Assembly (NCBI GenBank): GCA_937891805.1 | Contig: CALATK010000257.1 | Span: 1 to 7,219 of the forward strand | DNA from: an uncultured Fibrobacter sp. | GTDB taxonomy: Bacteria > Fibrobacterota > Fibrobacteria > Fibrobacterales > Fibrobacteraceae | Reading direction: 5' to 3' | Length of the DNA: 7,219 nucleotides | Shown here: piece by piece, positions 6,369 to 7,219 of the stretch | How the letters are laid out: every line of letters begins with the position of its first letter | How positions within the stretch are numbered: the stretch's first letter is position 1 | The notes under the pieces: generated by a model | Told to the model about the DNA's origin: nothing | Database searches by the model: none | Seen by the model: the letters and a program-made list of their open reading frames with translations, nothing else | Translations under genes and position numbers: made by a program

Positions 6369-7219
6369 CTAGAAGAGGTAGAAGGAGGCGCCCAGCAGGA
6401 ACGAGGTGGAGGAAAGGTCATCCACTTCGAAGAGCTTCATCGATTCGCTGTTGTCGGTATCGTAGAGGTTGGAAATACCGATGTTGAAACGGAAATCGAA
6501 TCCCAGGTACTGGTTCGCCATGATGGAGAAACCACAGACGATATCCCAGTCGATGGTATTGCGGAAATCCTTGTCCAACATGTCCAGCCGGCTGGTCTTC
6601 CCGTCAATGGTGGCACGGAATTCGTCCTTGATGGCCATGGAAGCCTGGGTACCGATTTCGAACATCAGGGAAGAACGGGGGGCCTTGAAGGCGAATAGCA
6701 CAGGAACGTCAATCTTGCGCTGCTTGAACTTGCCCTTCAGGGAATACCTGGCGGTGTGTCCGCTGGCCTTGGCCTCGCTTTGTTCAAAGAGGGCCGCCAC
6801 CTTCACACCGATGGTGTATTGGGTCACGGGAATAATGCCAACAAGACCCGCACGCCAGGTGAGGCCGTCATAGTCATGCAAGTAGTAATCGTCGCTGTAA
6901 GAAGAATACATGTGGTACGAGCCGATAAAGCCCTGGACACCCAAACTCCATTTCATGGGGATGACTCCGCGAAGATCGTCAAAACTTGTGGAAACCTGAG
7001 CGTCTGTGGGGCTCACGTAAACGGTGTGGACCTTGGTACCGCTAAGTTCCACCGGCTCGGAAGAATAGACCGTGCGGTAGACCACCGTCTGGGTCGGAGC
7101 TGGGGCGGCGGCGGCCGGGGCTGCTTCTTGTTCGGGAACTGGAGCGCTAGATGCTGCAGGGGCTTCTCCGCCACGGACAGCCATGGGAGCGGCAGCCTCT
7201 TTAGTCGGAGCAGCTTCGG
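6369..7219 (-). CDS. Outer-membrane beta-barrel protein with Ala/Pro-rich N-terminal segment, 5'-truncated by window edge
   Basis: Probable outer-membrane protein of unknown function. The frame stays open to the window edge; the eleven codons before the first ATG (7184) encode more Ala/Pro/Glu/Lys, so that ATG is probably internal and the start with its signal peptide is missing. Visible parts, numbered from that ATG: a low-complexity Ala/Pro/Glu segment (to about residue 31); a Thr/Val/Tyr/Ser stretch (32-65); then, from about residue 77, alternating hydrophobic/polar strands with Gly and aromatic residues, such as MKWSLGVQGFIGSYHMY, YTIGVKVAALF, KIDVPVLFAFK, YLGFDFRFNIGIS and FLLGASFYLF. 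The I-D-V-P-V-L-F strand resembles the porin-family/OMP_b-brl_2 barrel pattern, and the C-terminal Phe of YLF is the usual Bam-recognition ending. I count roughly eight strands or slightly more. It is the first visible gene of the minus-strand cluster, 5 bases before the exchanger gene. The Ala/Pro segment could be a periplasmic linker to a domain outside the window. Confidence 0.8.
   Translation of the reverse strand, partial: EAAPTKEAAAPMAVRGGEAPAASSAPVPEQEAAPAAAAPAPTQTVVYRTVYSSEPVELSGTKVHTVYVSPTDAQVSTSFDDLRGVIPMKWSLGVQGFIGSYHMYSSYSDDYYLHDYDGLTWRAGLVGIIPVTQYTIGVKVAALFEQSEAKASGHTARYSLKGKFKQRKIDVPVLFAFKAPRSSLMFEIGTQASMAIKDEFRATIDGKTSRLDMLDKDFRNTIDWDIVCGFSIMANQYLGFDFRFNIGISNLYDTDNSESMKLFEVDDLSSTSFLLGASFYLF

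Noticed and set aside
1..7219. Mobile element, CRISPR, phage or defence system
   Set aside because: No transposase, direct-repeat array, integrase or nuclease-like gene is present, and base composition and codon style look even across the window.

Overview
The window is ordinary bacterial chromosome with about 98% coding density. It carries five genes in two convergent blocks that meet at a strong intrinsic terminator near 4.0 kb. The adaptor, RND and outer-membrane genes show a diderm (Gram-negative) envelope. Moderate GC, a strong preference for AAG, GAA, AAC and ATC codons, and an Ala/Pro-rich outer-membrane beta-barrel protein fit the Fibrobacter lineage. This placement is an impression from codon style and protein type; no rRNA or marker gene is present to confirm it.

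Plus strand (1-4031): the 3' part of a periplasmic adaptor (membrane fusion protein) gene is followed after 20 bases by a complete RND-superfamily inner-membrane permease gene (1049 aa), then by a perfect 12-bp terminator hairpin. These are two of the three parts of a tripartite efflux system. No TolC-type outer-membrane channel is seen; it must lie upstream of the window or elsewhere in the genome. The most notable point in the window is here: the permease has Thr-Asn in TM4 where AcrB-type pumps have the proton-carrying Asp-Asp pair, and Asn in TM10 where AcrB has Lys. The standard proton relay is therefore absent, although the rest of the protein looks intact.

Minus strand (7219-4065, read right to left): an outer-membrane beta-barrel protein with an Ala/Pro-rich N-terminal segment (its start is outside the window), then a CaCA-family (YrbG-like) sodium/calcium exchanger 5 bases later, then an MTA/SAH-deaminase-type amidohydrolase 37 bases later. 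The close spacing suggests one transcript. The three products share no obvious pathway: envelope structure, cation exchange, and recycling or salvage of S-adenosylhomocysteine or methylthioadenosine.

I found no tRNA, rRNA, CRISPR array, insertion sequence, phage gene or defence system. No non-coding stretch exceeds 70 bases.
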